Assembly: GCA_002502215.1 (NCBI GenBank)
Contig: DAPT01000034.1
Coordinates: 1-18,659 of the forward strand
Direction: 5' to 3'
Source of the DNA: Euryarchaeota archaeon UBA124
GTDB taxonomy: Archaea; Thermoplasmatota; Poseidoniia; Poseidoniales; Poseidoniaceae
Length of the DNA: 18,659 bases
A program made the translations under genes and the position numbers. The notes beneath the pieces were generated by a model that saw only the letters and a program-made list of their open reading frames with translations, ran no database searches and had not been told where the DNA came from. Below, one piece after another: positions 7,438 to 15,176 of this stretch; the first letter of the stretch is position 1, and every line of letters begins with the position of its first letter.

Positions 7438-7477
7438 CCACCTCCATTAATTAACCACCGAGCCTTAGGTTAATAAA
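7438..7477 (-). promoter_or_regulatory. TATA box and ribosome binding site of the small membrane protein
   Basis: On the minus strand TTTATTAA (7470-7477) would place transcription start near 7448, leaving a leader of about 18 bases that includes the strong GGAGGTGG site (7438-7445). The same geometry is seen for secE and for the esterase lipoprotein. Confidence 0.5.
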
Positions 7478-7561
7478 TAGACTTGAAAATAACATTCTCC
7501 ATTTATGGATTCAAGCCCTTTTTGCATGCAGGGAGTGCTTGATGAATGATTCTCGTTGCAA

Positions 7562-8056
7562 TCAAGAAATTGAATCCCAATACTCTTCCAATATTTCTTT
7601 GTCGGTTAATCCTGATGGGCTGTATTCAATCATCCCGTCACTGTTGACAAAGAAGACGGTTGGAATCTTGGACACTTCCAACGATTGGGCCAAAGGTGGG
7701 GCGTGAACGAATGGGTGTGGCAGCTCCCTTTCCAATTCGGATTCCATCCTTTCTTTCCATTCATTCATGTCGCTGTATTGCTCTCTTGATTCTATGTTAA
7801 ACACAATTAATTGACCCTCAGGAATTGTATCATTGAGTGAGCCTAGAACAGGTTTACAGTGCGAACACCAGGAGGCGGAAAAATAAGCAACAAAGGATGC
7901 ATTTTCATACATCGACTCATTTTGGTTGTTTCCTTGTTCATCGACCAAACGAAAAGATGGAAACTGTTCAAGTTCGCTCTCTGTGGATGACAGACACCCT
8001 GCTAGGCTGTTCGATAGCATTAGTAGCACGAGTGCTAAAGTGAATTTGATTTTCAT
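7562..8056 (-). CDS. Thioredoxin-like lipoprotein
   Basis: A 164-residue secreted lipoprotein. The signal peptide MKIKFTLALVLLMLSNSLAG ends in a lipobox LAG-Cys21, so the mature protein is expected to be lipid-anchored outside the membrane. A thioredoxin/TlpA-like fold follows: the strand SFVAYFSASWC, the redox pair Cys64-Ser-His-Cys67, and the cis-proline segment KIPTVFF (Pro132). CSHC is not the usual thioredoxin CGPC. Likely roles are disulfide reduction or exchange on extracytoplasmic proteins, including cytochrome maturation partners; the substrate is unknown. I chose the ATG at 8056 because it gives a normal-length signal peptide and has GAGG ten bases upstream. A start at 8086 is a real alternative: it has GAGGT three bases upstream and would give an N-terminal ARRGLS segment resembling a weak Tat motif. 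Confidence 0.85.
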   Translation of the reverse strand: MKIKFTLALVLLMLSNSLAGCLSSTESELEQFPSFRLVDEQGNNQNESMYENASFVAYFSASWCSHCKPVLGSLNDTIPEGQLIVFNIESREQYSDMNEWKERMESELERELPHPFVHAPPLAQSLEVSKIPTVFFVNSDGMIEYSPSGLTDKEILEEYWDSIS

Positions 8057-8225
8057 TGTACTCAATCCTCTTCGAGCTTCGCTCATGTTACCTCAATTCC
8101 TTTTGACTTCTAAATCTATGTTGATTGGCTGGAATAGAAAAATCTGCGGCGAATGAGGATACGAAAGCAATCCCCTGACAAGAGAGATTCTACCCACAGA
8201 TTGGGAAACCCACAAAGGATAGCGT

Positions 8226-8232
8226 CTAAAAT
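8226..8232 (+). promoter_or_regulatory. Weak TATA box, leaderless start of the first paralogue
   Basis: CTAAAAT is centred 27 bases before the ATG at 8256, the distance expected if transcription begins at or next to the start codon. No Shine-Dalgarno sequence precedes this ATG. Confidence 0.4.
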
Positions 8233-8255
8233 GAAGACAAACTCAGTTGACATTC

Positions 8256-9626
8256 ATGGCAGATGTGGGGGGGCCGATCGATTACTATTGGCGGACCATC
8301 TCAAACGCTGATTATTCGACGTCCTTTATTGGATACTGGCACATTTTGGCTGCATTCAGCATCGTTTCAGCGGCCTTCCTTGTGTTTCTTTCAATCTTAA
8401 TTTACAGAGCAGACCCAACCAAAGGAAAGAACCGTTTCATGGCGTTTATGCTCATGACCGAGGCTGTACGATGCGCAACATCAATGCTCTTCTGGCTCTA
8501 TTCATGGCCGGAGACGTACCTTTCGTTTCTTTCAAATGCGCGTATTGTATACTACATCATGTCCTTGCAACTGTTTTTCCTGTACGTCCTGGCCCCTTCA
8601 TTCTATTCAAACAAAAAGGTAGGGACCCGGCTTTCGAGATTCTTCAGTGGCCGAGGATTGTACATCCTCCCACTCTTTTGCCTAATCGCTATTTTTTCCA
8701 TCAGCATGCTCATGGGCGGTGTGCACGCAGCAATAGGCGATGTTGGTTGGACATACTGTTCTGCGGTAGGTAGTGGAACTGGCTCCACTGCTTCGGGAGA
8801 TTCGATGCCATTTTCGGTCACATGCCCAGAATCGTGGAGTTCAGTCTATCCAATGACCTTATCCTCACCTTCACTTGAACCGCTTAGTAGAATCCTTCTG
8901 CTCTTACCAACACTTGGAGCAATTTATGCTGCGTTTACAATAAACAAAATCTATTCAAAAACCAAGCAGGACAATCCTCATCAAACCGTTGAAGTACGAG
9001 CCGTCCAACTCGGTTTCTTCGGCAAAGCTGTTCTGCAGATTACAACCATTTTCATGCTCTTTACGCTCATAGGCGTTCTTGGTGAATCCCCAACCCTCAA
9101 CACCCATCCGTTCAACCCCGACGAGCAGGTTCCTAAATTGCTGATTGCAATTGGACCACTCCTGCCAACGACCGTCGTATTGGCGGCATTGTTTGAAGGT
9201 CTCGTGTTTACCTATGCTATGGTCAAGAACGAAGTTTTCGGCATTGATGAAAAACTAAGGAAAGGATTCACGACCGCAGTGTTCACAGGAGCATTCGCTT
9301 TGCTCTTTCTCTTTGCCACCGAAGCCATGGAAGCGGTGTTTGACAGAGGCTGGATTGGAGGAATTTTGATTGGTTTACCGTTTATCGTGCTGCGAAAACC
9401 GATCATAACATCGCTCTCAAAGTTTTCAAATCTCATCATGCCAGAATCGTTTACACCACAAGAAACCACCTACATTGAAATGTACAAAGCGGCATTGAGT
9501 GACGGCATCATTACGGAAAAGGAGCGATCGATGCTTCAAATTCAGGCAACATCCTATGGGTTCACCAAAGGAAGAGTGGAATTCTTGGAGGCCTCTTGCA
9601 ACGAACCTTCGACGGAAGAAGAGTGA
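8256..9626 (+). CDS. Nine-helix membrane protein with cytoplasmic C-terminal module (paralogue 1)
   Basis: A 456-residue polytopic protein. Hydrophobic segments lie at about 24-50, 60-82, 95-117, 134-158, 207-229, 254-276, 295-322, 338-358 and 364-380. Positive residues after helices 1, 3, 5, 7 and 9 place the N terminus outside and the C terminus inside. The loop between helices 4 and 5 is extracytoplasmic and holds Cys168 and Cys190. The intracellular segment after helix 7 reads GIDEKLRK. The last ~50 residues are soluble and helical, with ALSDGIITEKERSMLQIQA, reminiscent of TerB-like acidic helical modules. The layout of seven helices plus cytoplasmic output recalls 7TM sensor regions of archaeal histidine kinases, but no kinase follows. 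It is a clear paralogue of the convergent gene at 9719-11125. The ATG at 8256 is chosen because MADVG aligns with MSDVG of the paralogue; a TTG at 8247 is less likely. Function unknown. Confidence 0.85.
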   Translation: MADVGGPIDYYWRTISNADYSTSFIGYWHILAAFSIVSAAFLVFLSILIYRADPTKGKNRFMAFMLMTEAVRCATSMLFWLYSWPETYLSFLSNARIVYYIMSLQLFFLYVLAPSFYSNKKVGTRLSRFFSGRGLYILPLFCLIAIFSISMLMGGVHAAIGDVGWTYCSAVGSGTGSTASGDSMPFSVTCPESWSSVYPMTLSSPSLEPLSRILLLLPTLGAIYAAFTINKIYSKTKQDNPHQTVEVRAVQLGFFGKAVLQITTIFMLFTLIGVLGESPTLNTHPFNPDEQVPKLLIAIGPLLPTTVVLAALFEGLVFTYAMVKNEVFGIDEKLRKGFTTAVFTGAFALLFLFATEAMEAVFDRGWIGGILIGLPFIVLRKPIITSLSKFSNLIMPESFTPQETTYIEMYKAALSDGIITEKERSMLQIQATSYGFTKGRVEFLEASCNEPSTEEE

Positions 9627-9663
9627 GATATTCTCCCGAAAGAGAAGTTCATCTCCATACACT

Positions 9664-9679
9664 GCGATTGAAGAATCGT
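9664..9679. terminator. Possible bidirectional hairpin between the convergent paralogues
   Basis: GCGATT and AATCGT pair (one G-U) around a four-base loop in the 92-base gap between the two stop codons. An overlapping palindrome AATCG-TT-CGATT (9674-9685) could form instead. No strong T-run follows in either direction, so a termination role is uncertain. Confidence 0.28.
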
Positions 9680-9718
9680 TCGATTAAGGGTAGCCTTTAG
9701 CTTATCTTGGAACGAATT

Positions 9719-11125
9719 TTATGCATCGTTCGAGTGATAGGTCGACTCCAGATGTGTAATTCGGCTTTCATTTAATCCCAATGTTCGTGCTTGTATTTGG
9801 AGCATTTTTCGCTCTTCTTGAGTGATGATACCATCCTCCATTGCGATAGCAAATACTTCGAGATACGTCTGCTCTGATTTGGTATGCGATTCAGGCATAA
9901 TCGAAAAGGAAATTTTTGAGAATGTGGCGAAAATAGGTTTCCGGAGGAAAAGAATGGTCATTCCTATCAAAACGCCTCCGATCCATCCCATGCCTGCAAC
10001 ACTTTCCATTAATTCAGTTGCAATCAAAAAAGCAATCGTTCCAAGACCTGCGAAAAGTGCTCCTGAGAACGTCTTTCGCAATCGCTCGTCAATTCCAAGC
10101 ACCTCATGTTTCATGACTGCGTAGGTGAATACAATACCTTCAAACAACCCTGCAAGAACCATGCCTCCGATAATAAACGGAGTAGTAAATCCAGTGAGAA
10201 CGGCCCATATTGGAACATCGCCTTGATTGACAAACTTGTCGACATCAAACAACTCAGGATTAAACCAACTCAATTCCGGGCCTGTGACCGGGGAAAGGAC
10301 GAGGAAGATAATCAAACACATCAACGAAAAGAACTGGAAAATGGTTTTACCAATAAAGCCAAGGCGAACTGCGCGAATTTCATTTCGTTCTGATTCAGAC
10401 CCGGTCTTGAAAATTTCTTTCGTTGTGCGGGTTATTATCACAGCAGTCGTGAATGCTGCAACCAACGGTAGAATGAAGATGATTTGCGCTAAAGGAGAAA
10501 TCAACGTAATCGTCCACATCATCGGATAAAGTTCAGAATAGGACTCTGGACAGACCGGTTCAAAGGGAACGGTACCGCCTGACGTTGTACCCCCAATACC
10601 TGGACCTGCCTCTGCGCAATAAATCCAAATGCTAGGAGCGATACCGCCGTATGGGAATCCTCCCATTGCAAAAGACGCAACAGCAAAAATGACAAAACCC
10701 AAGACTGGCATGAGCAGAATTGCCTTTGTTTCGAAAACGCGCATAACTCGTTGAGCGAATTTATTCTTGATGTACAACAACGGTGCAGTGAGGTAAAGAA
10801 GAATCAACATCACACCAGAGGTGTAGAAAATCAACCGAATAAAGTACAAGAATTGAACCTGCTCAAGATTGAAGGGATAGATGTAGAAAAAAGATCCTGT
10901 TAAGCAGCGTATTGATTCAGCGAAGAGCATCAGTGCAATGAATCGATTCTTAGCGCTGGATGGGTTTGCGCGATATATGAGAACAGTGAGATACATAAGG
11001 GCCAAACCACTGAGTATACAGAACAAAGATACCAATGTCCAGAAACCAAATGGTTGTCCATTTCCCATGTCAATGTTGGTTAACAAACGCCAGTAATAAT
11101 CTGACAAATCACCGACATCCGACAT
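9719..11125 (-). CDS. Nine-helix membrane protein with cytoplasmic C-terminal module (paralogue 2)
   Basis: A 468-residue paralogue of the gene at 8256-9626, pointing towards it. The order is identical: N-terminal MSDVGDLSDYYWR, four helices, an extracytoplasmic loop with Cys170 and Cys192 (the same 22-residue spacing as in paralogue 1) followed by PESYSELYPM, helices 5-7, the intracellular motif GIDERLRK, a two-helix hairpin containing GWIGGVLIGM, then RKPI and a soluble tail with AMEDGIITQEERKMLQIQA. Loops differ more than helices, so the duplication is probably not recent. The start at 11125 is chosen because a TATA-like element lies 26 bases upstream (leaderless) and homology to the paralogue begins here; an ATG at 11143 is the alternative. 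I do not recognise the family. Confidence 0.85.
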   Translation of the reverse strand: MSDVGDLSDYYWRLLTNIDMGNGQPFGFWTLVSLFCILSGLALMYLTVLIYRANPSSAKNRFIALMLFAESIRCLTGSFFYIYPFNLEQVQFLYFIRLIFYTSGVMLILLYLTAPLLYIKNKFAQRVMRVFETKAILLMPVLGFVIFAVASFAMGGFPYGGIAPSIWIYCAEAGPGIGGTTSGGTVPFEPVCPESYSELYPMMWTITLISPLAQIIFILPLVAAFTTAVIITRTTKEIFKTGSESERNEIRAVRLGFIGKTIFQFFSLMCLIIFLVLSPVTGPELSWFNPELFDVDKFVNQGDVPIWAVLTGFTTPFIIGGMVLAGLFEGIVFTYAVMKHEVLGIDERLRKTFSGALFAGLGTIAFLIATELMESVAGMGWIGGVLIGMTILFLRKPIFATFSKISFSIMPESHTKSEQTYLEVFAIAMEDGIITQEERKMLQIQARTLGLNESRITHLESTYHSNDA

Positions 11126-11148
11126 ATCTTGACGTAAAGTCATCAATC

Positions 11149-11156
11149 TTATATTT
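11149..11156 (-). promoter_or_regulatory. TATA box of paralogue 2
   Basis: AAATATAA on the minus strand is centred about 27 bases before the ATG at 11125, which fits a leaderless transcript. No ribosome binding site precedes that ATG. Confidence 0.5.
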
Positions 11157-11291
11157 CATTCTAAATGAAATCAGCGGGCGCCATATAGGCAAAAACACGT
11201 TCCTTTGGCATTGGCGAATCGAAGGATACGGTTGATCTGGACCAACAAGCAGTGAGCCGGTAATGAAAGGAGGTCATTGTTTTCTTTGTGA

Positions 11292-11330
11292 CTATATGGA
11301 CTAGTTTTATGTCACATGTTTCGCTGGTGG
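11292..11330 (+). promoter_or_regulatory. TATA box and ribosome binding site of the esterase lipoprotein
   Basis: CTATATGG at 11292-11299 is centred 41 bases before the ATG at 11336. With a start about 26 bases downstream, the leader would be about 15 bases and would contain GGTGG (11326-11330). This site supports the ATG at 11336 over the in-frame GTG at 11288 and ATG at 11309, which lie at or upstream of the predicted transcription start. Confidence 0.5.
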
Positions 11331-11335
11331 GGTCA

Positions 11336-12382
11336 ATGAAGAACCAGAAGTTGCTTTGTGTAGCGGTTCTGCTATCACTCACGTTTTCTGGTTGCATAAA
11401 TCCCCAAAATCAGGAACCCATTCTGGTCGGAGAGATTGAATTGCCTATCGAGTTCACGCATCCTTGGAACGAAAGCAAACAATGTTTGGAACACGAAGGT
11501 GACCAGAGGTGCTGGGTCAGCTACATACCATCAACCATCTCTGAAGAGGATGGAGCTCCACTTCTCCTGGATATACATGGATACGGGTCAACAATGCACA
11601 TTCAGAAAAATCACACGGGGCTAACAGAACTAGCTGACAATGTGGGCGCAATAATACTCTATCCTCAAGGAATTCATCGCGACGGTGACCCCCAAATGGG
11701 TGGTGGAGCCCCATCTTGGAATCAGGGTACTTGTTGTGCAGATGCAGCAGTGTTTGACATCGATGATTCAGGATTCTTGTCCGCGCTGATCGATTTGGCC
11801 AAAGTTGAGTTGCCGGTTGATGAAACCAGAGTCTATGCGTCCGGATGGTCAAACGGTTGTGGAATGGCCCAAAGACTTGCAATGGATTGGAGCCATCAGA
11901 TAGCAGCTGTTGCTTGTACCTCGTTCTATTTGTTGTATGATCAGCAACCTGATTACATCGCAACCCCAATTTTAGAAATGCATGGTGTCTTTGATGAACA
12001 TGCACTTTATGCTAGCTCTGGAAGAAGCACAATATACAACCCAGAGATGCAAGAAGACACCGATTCTCTAACCACTGGAGCTGTTCAGAATCTAATGCGT
12101 TGGGCAGAATACAACGGCTGTGAAGGATCAGTACCGGACATCAACATCCCTGGGCCTTTGATGACAACCACAGGCTTCGCAAACTGTGATGGTGGAGCGG
12201 AAGTTCATCTTATCACTGTTCATCAAGGGAATCACAATCTCTACGTCAACGACTGGGGTGAGCCGACTGCATGGCCGTATTATGTTCCCGGAAATCAAGG
12301 GCTCTACGATACGGGACAAATAATGTGGGATTTCCTTAGTCGCTTCACAAACGAACCGAGCTCTGACGACTCCTCCATTTGA
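11336..12382 (+). CDS. Secreted lipoprotein esterase, PHB depolymerase/LpqC family
   Basis: A 348-residue alpha/beta-hydrolase with a lipoprotein signal (MKNQKLLCVAVLLSLTFSG then Cys20). Family marks are an oxyanion region LDIHGYGS (78-85), the WNQGTCC segment (128-134) typical of LpqC/PHB-depolymerase/feruloyl-esterase proteins, the nucleophile Ser172 in GWSNG, the likely acid Asp220 in GVFDEH, and the likely catalytic His300 in HQGNH. It probably hydrolyses an ester outside the cell while tethered to the membrane; polyhydroxyalkanoate oligomers or aromatic esters are family substrates, and the actual one is unknown. The lipobox has Phe at -3 (FSG-C), which is unusual. The gene stands alone, divergent from paralogue 2 and convergent with katG. 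Confidence 0.85.
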   Translation: MKNQKLLCVAVLLSLTFSGCINPQNQEPILVGEIELPIEFTHPWNESKQCLEHEGDQRCWVSYIPSTISEEDGAPLLLDIHGYGSTMHIQKNHTGLTELADNVGAIILYPQGIHRDGDPQMGGGAPSWNQGTCCADAAVFDIDDSGFLSALIDLAKVELPVDETRVYASGWSNGCGMAQRLAMDWSHQIAAVACTSFYLLYDQQPDYIATPILEMHGVFDEHALYASSGRSTIYNPEMQEDTDSLTTGAVQNLMRWAEYNGCEGSVPDINIPGPLMTTTGFANCDGGAEVHLITVHQGNHNLYVNDWGEPTAWPYYVPGNQGLYDTGQIMWDFLSRFTNEPSSDDSSI

Positions 12383-12406
12383 AGGAGAACACAATCGAAT
12401 AACTTG

Positions 12407-12431
12407 GCAGAGTCATCAAAGGTTTCTCTGC
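12407..12431. terminator. Possible hairpin between esterase gene and katG
   Basis: GCAGAG and CTCTGC form a perfect six-base stem with a 13-base loop in the 83-base gap between two convergent stop codons. It is placed correctly for a shared terminator, but no T-run accompanies it. Confidence 0.3.
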
Positions 12432-12465
12432 TCTCTGCAAAGGGTCAGTCTTGCGTTAAATCGCA

Positions 12466-14613
12466 TCAAACGTCAAAACGATCAGCGTTCATGACCTTGT
12501 TCCATGCAGCAATGAAGTCTCCCACGAACTTGTCATGGTTACCGTTTTGTGCGTAGACTTCTGCAACGGCACGAAGTTGTGAGTTGCTTCCAAAGACGAG
12601 ATCGTAGCGAGTTGCTGTACGAACATCGGCGCCTGATTGACGGTCACGAGCAACGTAACTGTTGCTTCCTGTGGCGGTCCAAGCGACGTTCATGTCCAAT
12701 AGAGTAGAGAACCAAGAACTGTCGAGCTTGCCGTCTCCGCCCCACAATCCGCGCTCATCGGAACTCACGCCAAGCGAGCGCATTCCACCAACGAGAACGG
12801 TCATTTCTGGTGCGGTTAAACCGAGGAGTTGTGCTTTATCGAGCATCATCTCTTCGGGCATAACTGCGTAGTTCTGCTTCAGATAGTTGCGGAAACCACA
12901 CGAAACCGGTTCAAAGTAGGAGAAGGATGCTGCATCGGTTTGCTCCTCGGTTGCGTCACCACGGCCGGGTGTGAAGGGTACTTCAACGCCCGATGCCATT
13001 TCGATTCCGACGTTTCCGGCAAGAACGATTGTATCAGCAATGCTTGCACCATGGGCGGCTGCGAGTGGCTCAAGAGTCGAGAGGACCTTTGCCAGTTGTG
13101 CAGGCTTGTTGCCTTCCCAGTCTTTCTGAGGTGCCAAACGAATACGTGCGCCGTTGGCGCCTCCACGCTTGTCTGAATCACGGTAGGTGGATGCACTTGC
13201 CCAAGCTGTCTCTACCATTTCAGTGATGGAGAGTCCACAGTCCATGATGTCACTCTTGAGTGCAGCAACATCGTACGAGGTGGAACCTGCGTGTACTGGG
13301 TCCTGCCAAATGAATTCCTCATCTGGGACATCGGGTCCGAGATAGCGTGACTTTGGCCCCATGTCTCGATGGAGCAGTTTGAACCAAGCACGTGAGAACG
13401 CATCAGCGAAGACTTCAGGATTCTCATGGAAATACTTCGAGATCTTTCGGTATGCAGGGTCACGGATCATTGCCATGTCTGCAGTTGTCATCATTGTTGG
13501 AACCTTCATCGAAGAGTCCTCAGCATCGGGAGCCATGTCAGCCTCTTCTTGGTTGGACGGCGTCCACTGGTGTGCACCTGCAGGACTCTTTGTCAGCGTC
13601 CACGTATCTTCGTACTTGAAGAGCATGTCAAAGTAGCCGTTGTCCCAGGTGATTGGATCAGCTGTCCATGCACCCTCGATACCGCTTGTGATGGCGTCTC
13701 GGCCAAGGCCTGAGCCAAAATCACTGATCCAGCCGAGCCCTTGCTCTTCCATAGGAGCGCCTTCAGGCTCGGGTCCTTTGTGATCCTCTGGGCCTGCACC
13801 GTGTGCCTTACCAAAGGTGTGACCACCTGCAGTCAGCGCAACGGTTTCTTCGTCGTTCATAGCCATGCGGCTGAACGTTTCTCGAATGTCCTGAGCGCTG
13901 AGAAGCGGGTCAGGGTTTGCGTTGGGTCCTTGTGGATTGACGTAGATGAGACCCATTTGCACTGCAGCGAGAGGGTTCTCGAGGTCTTGGCGTGTATCTC
14001 CGTATCGATTGTCTCCAAGCCACTCGTCTTCGCTACCCCAGTAGATGTCATCTTCAGGGTGCCAAATGTCGGGACGTCCACCGCCAAAGCCTAGAACTGG
14101 TCCGCCCATGGATTCAATAGCGATTTGTCCGGTTAGAATCAGTAAGTCTGCCCAACTGATTGCGTTTCCATACTTCTGCTTGATTGGCCACAGCAAGCGT
14201 CGAGCTTTGTCGAGATTGCCGTTGTCTGGCCAACTGTTGAGGGGTGCAAATCGTTGTGCTCCGGTTCCACCACCGCCACGACCATCGCCTGTTCGGTAGG
14301 TTCCGGCAGCGTGCCATGTCATTCGGATGAAGAATGGACCGTAGTGGCCATAATCCGCAGGCCACCAATCTTGACTATCGGTCATCAAGGCGTGGAGATC
14401 CTTCTTGAGGCCTTCATAATCGAGACCTTTGAAGGCTTCAGCGTAATCGAAATCTGGCCCCATTGGATTCGATTTCTGGTCGTGCTGATGGAGGATGTTC
14501 AGGTTGAGGTTTTTTGGCCACCAATCTTGGTTTGAACGCATGTCTGAGGTTGAATGCGTCATTCCGCCACCGTGCATAACTGGGCATTTCCCTTCGCCTT
14601 TGCTTTGCTTCAT
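12466..14613 (-). CDS. katG: Catalase-peroxidase KatG
   Basis: A 715-residue bifunctional haem enzyme that destroys hydrogen peroxide by catalase and peroxidase reactions. Both peroxidase-like halves are present and the length is normal for the family. Distal residues Arg97, Trp100 and His101 sit in RMTWHAAGTYR, and proximal His265 in GGHTFGKAHG. The Trp100-Tyr224-Met250 trio that forms the covalent adduct needed for catalase activity is intact (Tyr in GLIYVNPQGP, Met in FSRMAMND), so the enzyme should be fully active. No export signal is seen, so it is cytoplasmic. The gene has its own TATA box 26 bases upstream and appears leaderless; the N terminus MKQSKGEGKCPVMHGG resembles KatG starts. 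KatG is bacterial in origin and patchy in archaea, suggesting past transfer. Confidence 0.98.
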   Translation of the reverse strand: MKQSKGEGKCPVMHGGGMTHSTSDMRSNQDWWPKNLNLNILHQHDQKSNPMGPDFDYAEAFKGLDYEGLKKDLHALMTDSQDWWPADYGHYGPFFIRMTWHAAGTYRTGDGRGGGGTGAQRFAPLNSWPDNGNLDKARRLLWPIKQKYGNAISWADLLILTGQIAIESMGGPVLGFGGGRPDIWHPEDDIYWGSEDEWLGDNRYGDTRQDLENPLAAVQMGLIYVNPQGPNANPDPLLSAQDIRETFSRMAMNDEETVALTAGGHTFGKAHGAGPEDHKGPEPEGAPMEEQGLGWISDFGSGLGRDAITSGIEGAWTADPITWDNGYFDMLFKYEDTWTLTKSPAGAHQWTPSNQEEADMAPDAEDSSMKVPTMMTTADMAMIRDPAYRKISKYFHENPEVFADAFSRAWFKLLHRDMGPKSRYLGPDVPDEEFIWQDPVHAGSTSYDVAALKSDIMDCGLSITEMVETAWASASTYRDSDKRGGANGARIRLAPQKDWEGNKPAQLAKVLSTLEPLAAAHGASIADTIVLAGNVGIEMASGVEVPFTPGRGDATEEQTDAASFSYFEPVSCGFRNYLKQNYAVMPEEMMLDKAQLLGLTAPEMTVLVGGMRSLGVSSDERGLWGGDGKLDSSWFSTLLDMNVAWTATGSNSYVARDRQSGADVRTATRYDLVFGSNSQLRAVAEVYAQNGNHDKFVGDFIAAWNKVMNADRFDV

Positions 14614-14633
14614 GAACCAACCAATGACGTGGA

Positions 14634-14643
14634 GTATTTAATT
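14634..14643 (-). promoter_or_regulatory. TATA box of katG
   Basis: AATTAAATAC on the minus strand is centred 26 bases before the katG ATG, consistent with a leaderless mRNA. Further upstream (about 14650-14700) the DNA is very AT-rich and could hold activator or BRE elements, but I see no clear operator. Confidence 0.5.
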
Positions 14644-14737
14644 CTGATTTTCAAATAAACTGAATAAAAATATCATATCGGCTTTTCAACAATAAATTAA
14701 CTTTCCAAAAAGGAAGATTTTGGAGACGAAAACGCGA

Positions 14738-15124
14738 CTATTCACCGTAAAGAACCGGTTTATCAGCGCTCTTCCAACCATTGATTCCCGATTTTAGTTC
14801 GACGATGTTCGTATATCCAAGACCCAGCAATGTGTTTGCCGCCTCCACGGAACGATTCCCACTTCGGCAATAGAGGTGAATCAACTCGTCCTTGTCCTCG
14901 GGTAGTTCATCCAAACGTTCCTCGAGGCTTGTATGAGGAATGAGAACTGCTCCCTCCAGATATCCGTCTTGTTCCCATTCCGCTTGTGTGCGAACATCGA
15001 GGAGAAGAACATCTGGGTTGTCCTTAATCGACTGTTCAAAGGTCTCGACATCGACTCTTTCCCAGGTTTCGCCGGTGTTAAACACTAGGAAATACACGAT
15101 TGTGAAGATGATCGACAAAGTCAA
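14738..15124 (-). CDS. Membrane-anchored rhodanese-like protein
   Basis: A 128-residue protein with an N-terminal hydrophobic segment (about 3-16) and one rhodanese domain (about 22-124). The active-site loop is CRSGNRS with Cys86, so it is probably catalytically competent for sulfur transfer or thiol chemistry; the CH2A-type DVRTQAEWEQDGYLEGA segment is also typical. The segment could act as a signal anchor, which would place the domain outside the membrane. The start is a TTG at 15124, the only usable start before an upstream stop in frame; a second TTG lies two codons later. It is 52 bases downstream of the FtsX-type permease on the same strand and no TATA box is visible between them, so it is probably the last gene of that operon. 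Confidence 0.85.
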   Translation of the reverse strand: MTLSIIFTIVYFLVFNTGETWERVDVETFEQSIKDNPDVLLLDVRTQAEWEQDGYLEGAVLIPHTSLEERLDELPEDKDELIHLYCRSGNRSVEAANTLLGLGYTNIVELKSGINGWKSADKPVLYGE

Positions 15125-15176
15125 ATTTCTCTTTATGTGTTTGATTCGAACACCCCGCTATTGACCTTGAACGTCT

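Noticed and set aside
11161..11397. A 78-codon minus-strand frame between paralogue 2 and the esterase
   Set aside because: It runs across the esterase signal peptide and promoter, has no ribosome binding site, and its sequence resembles nothing known.
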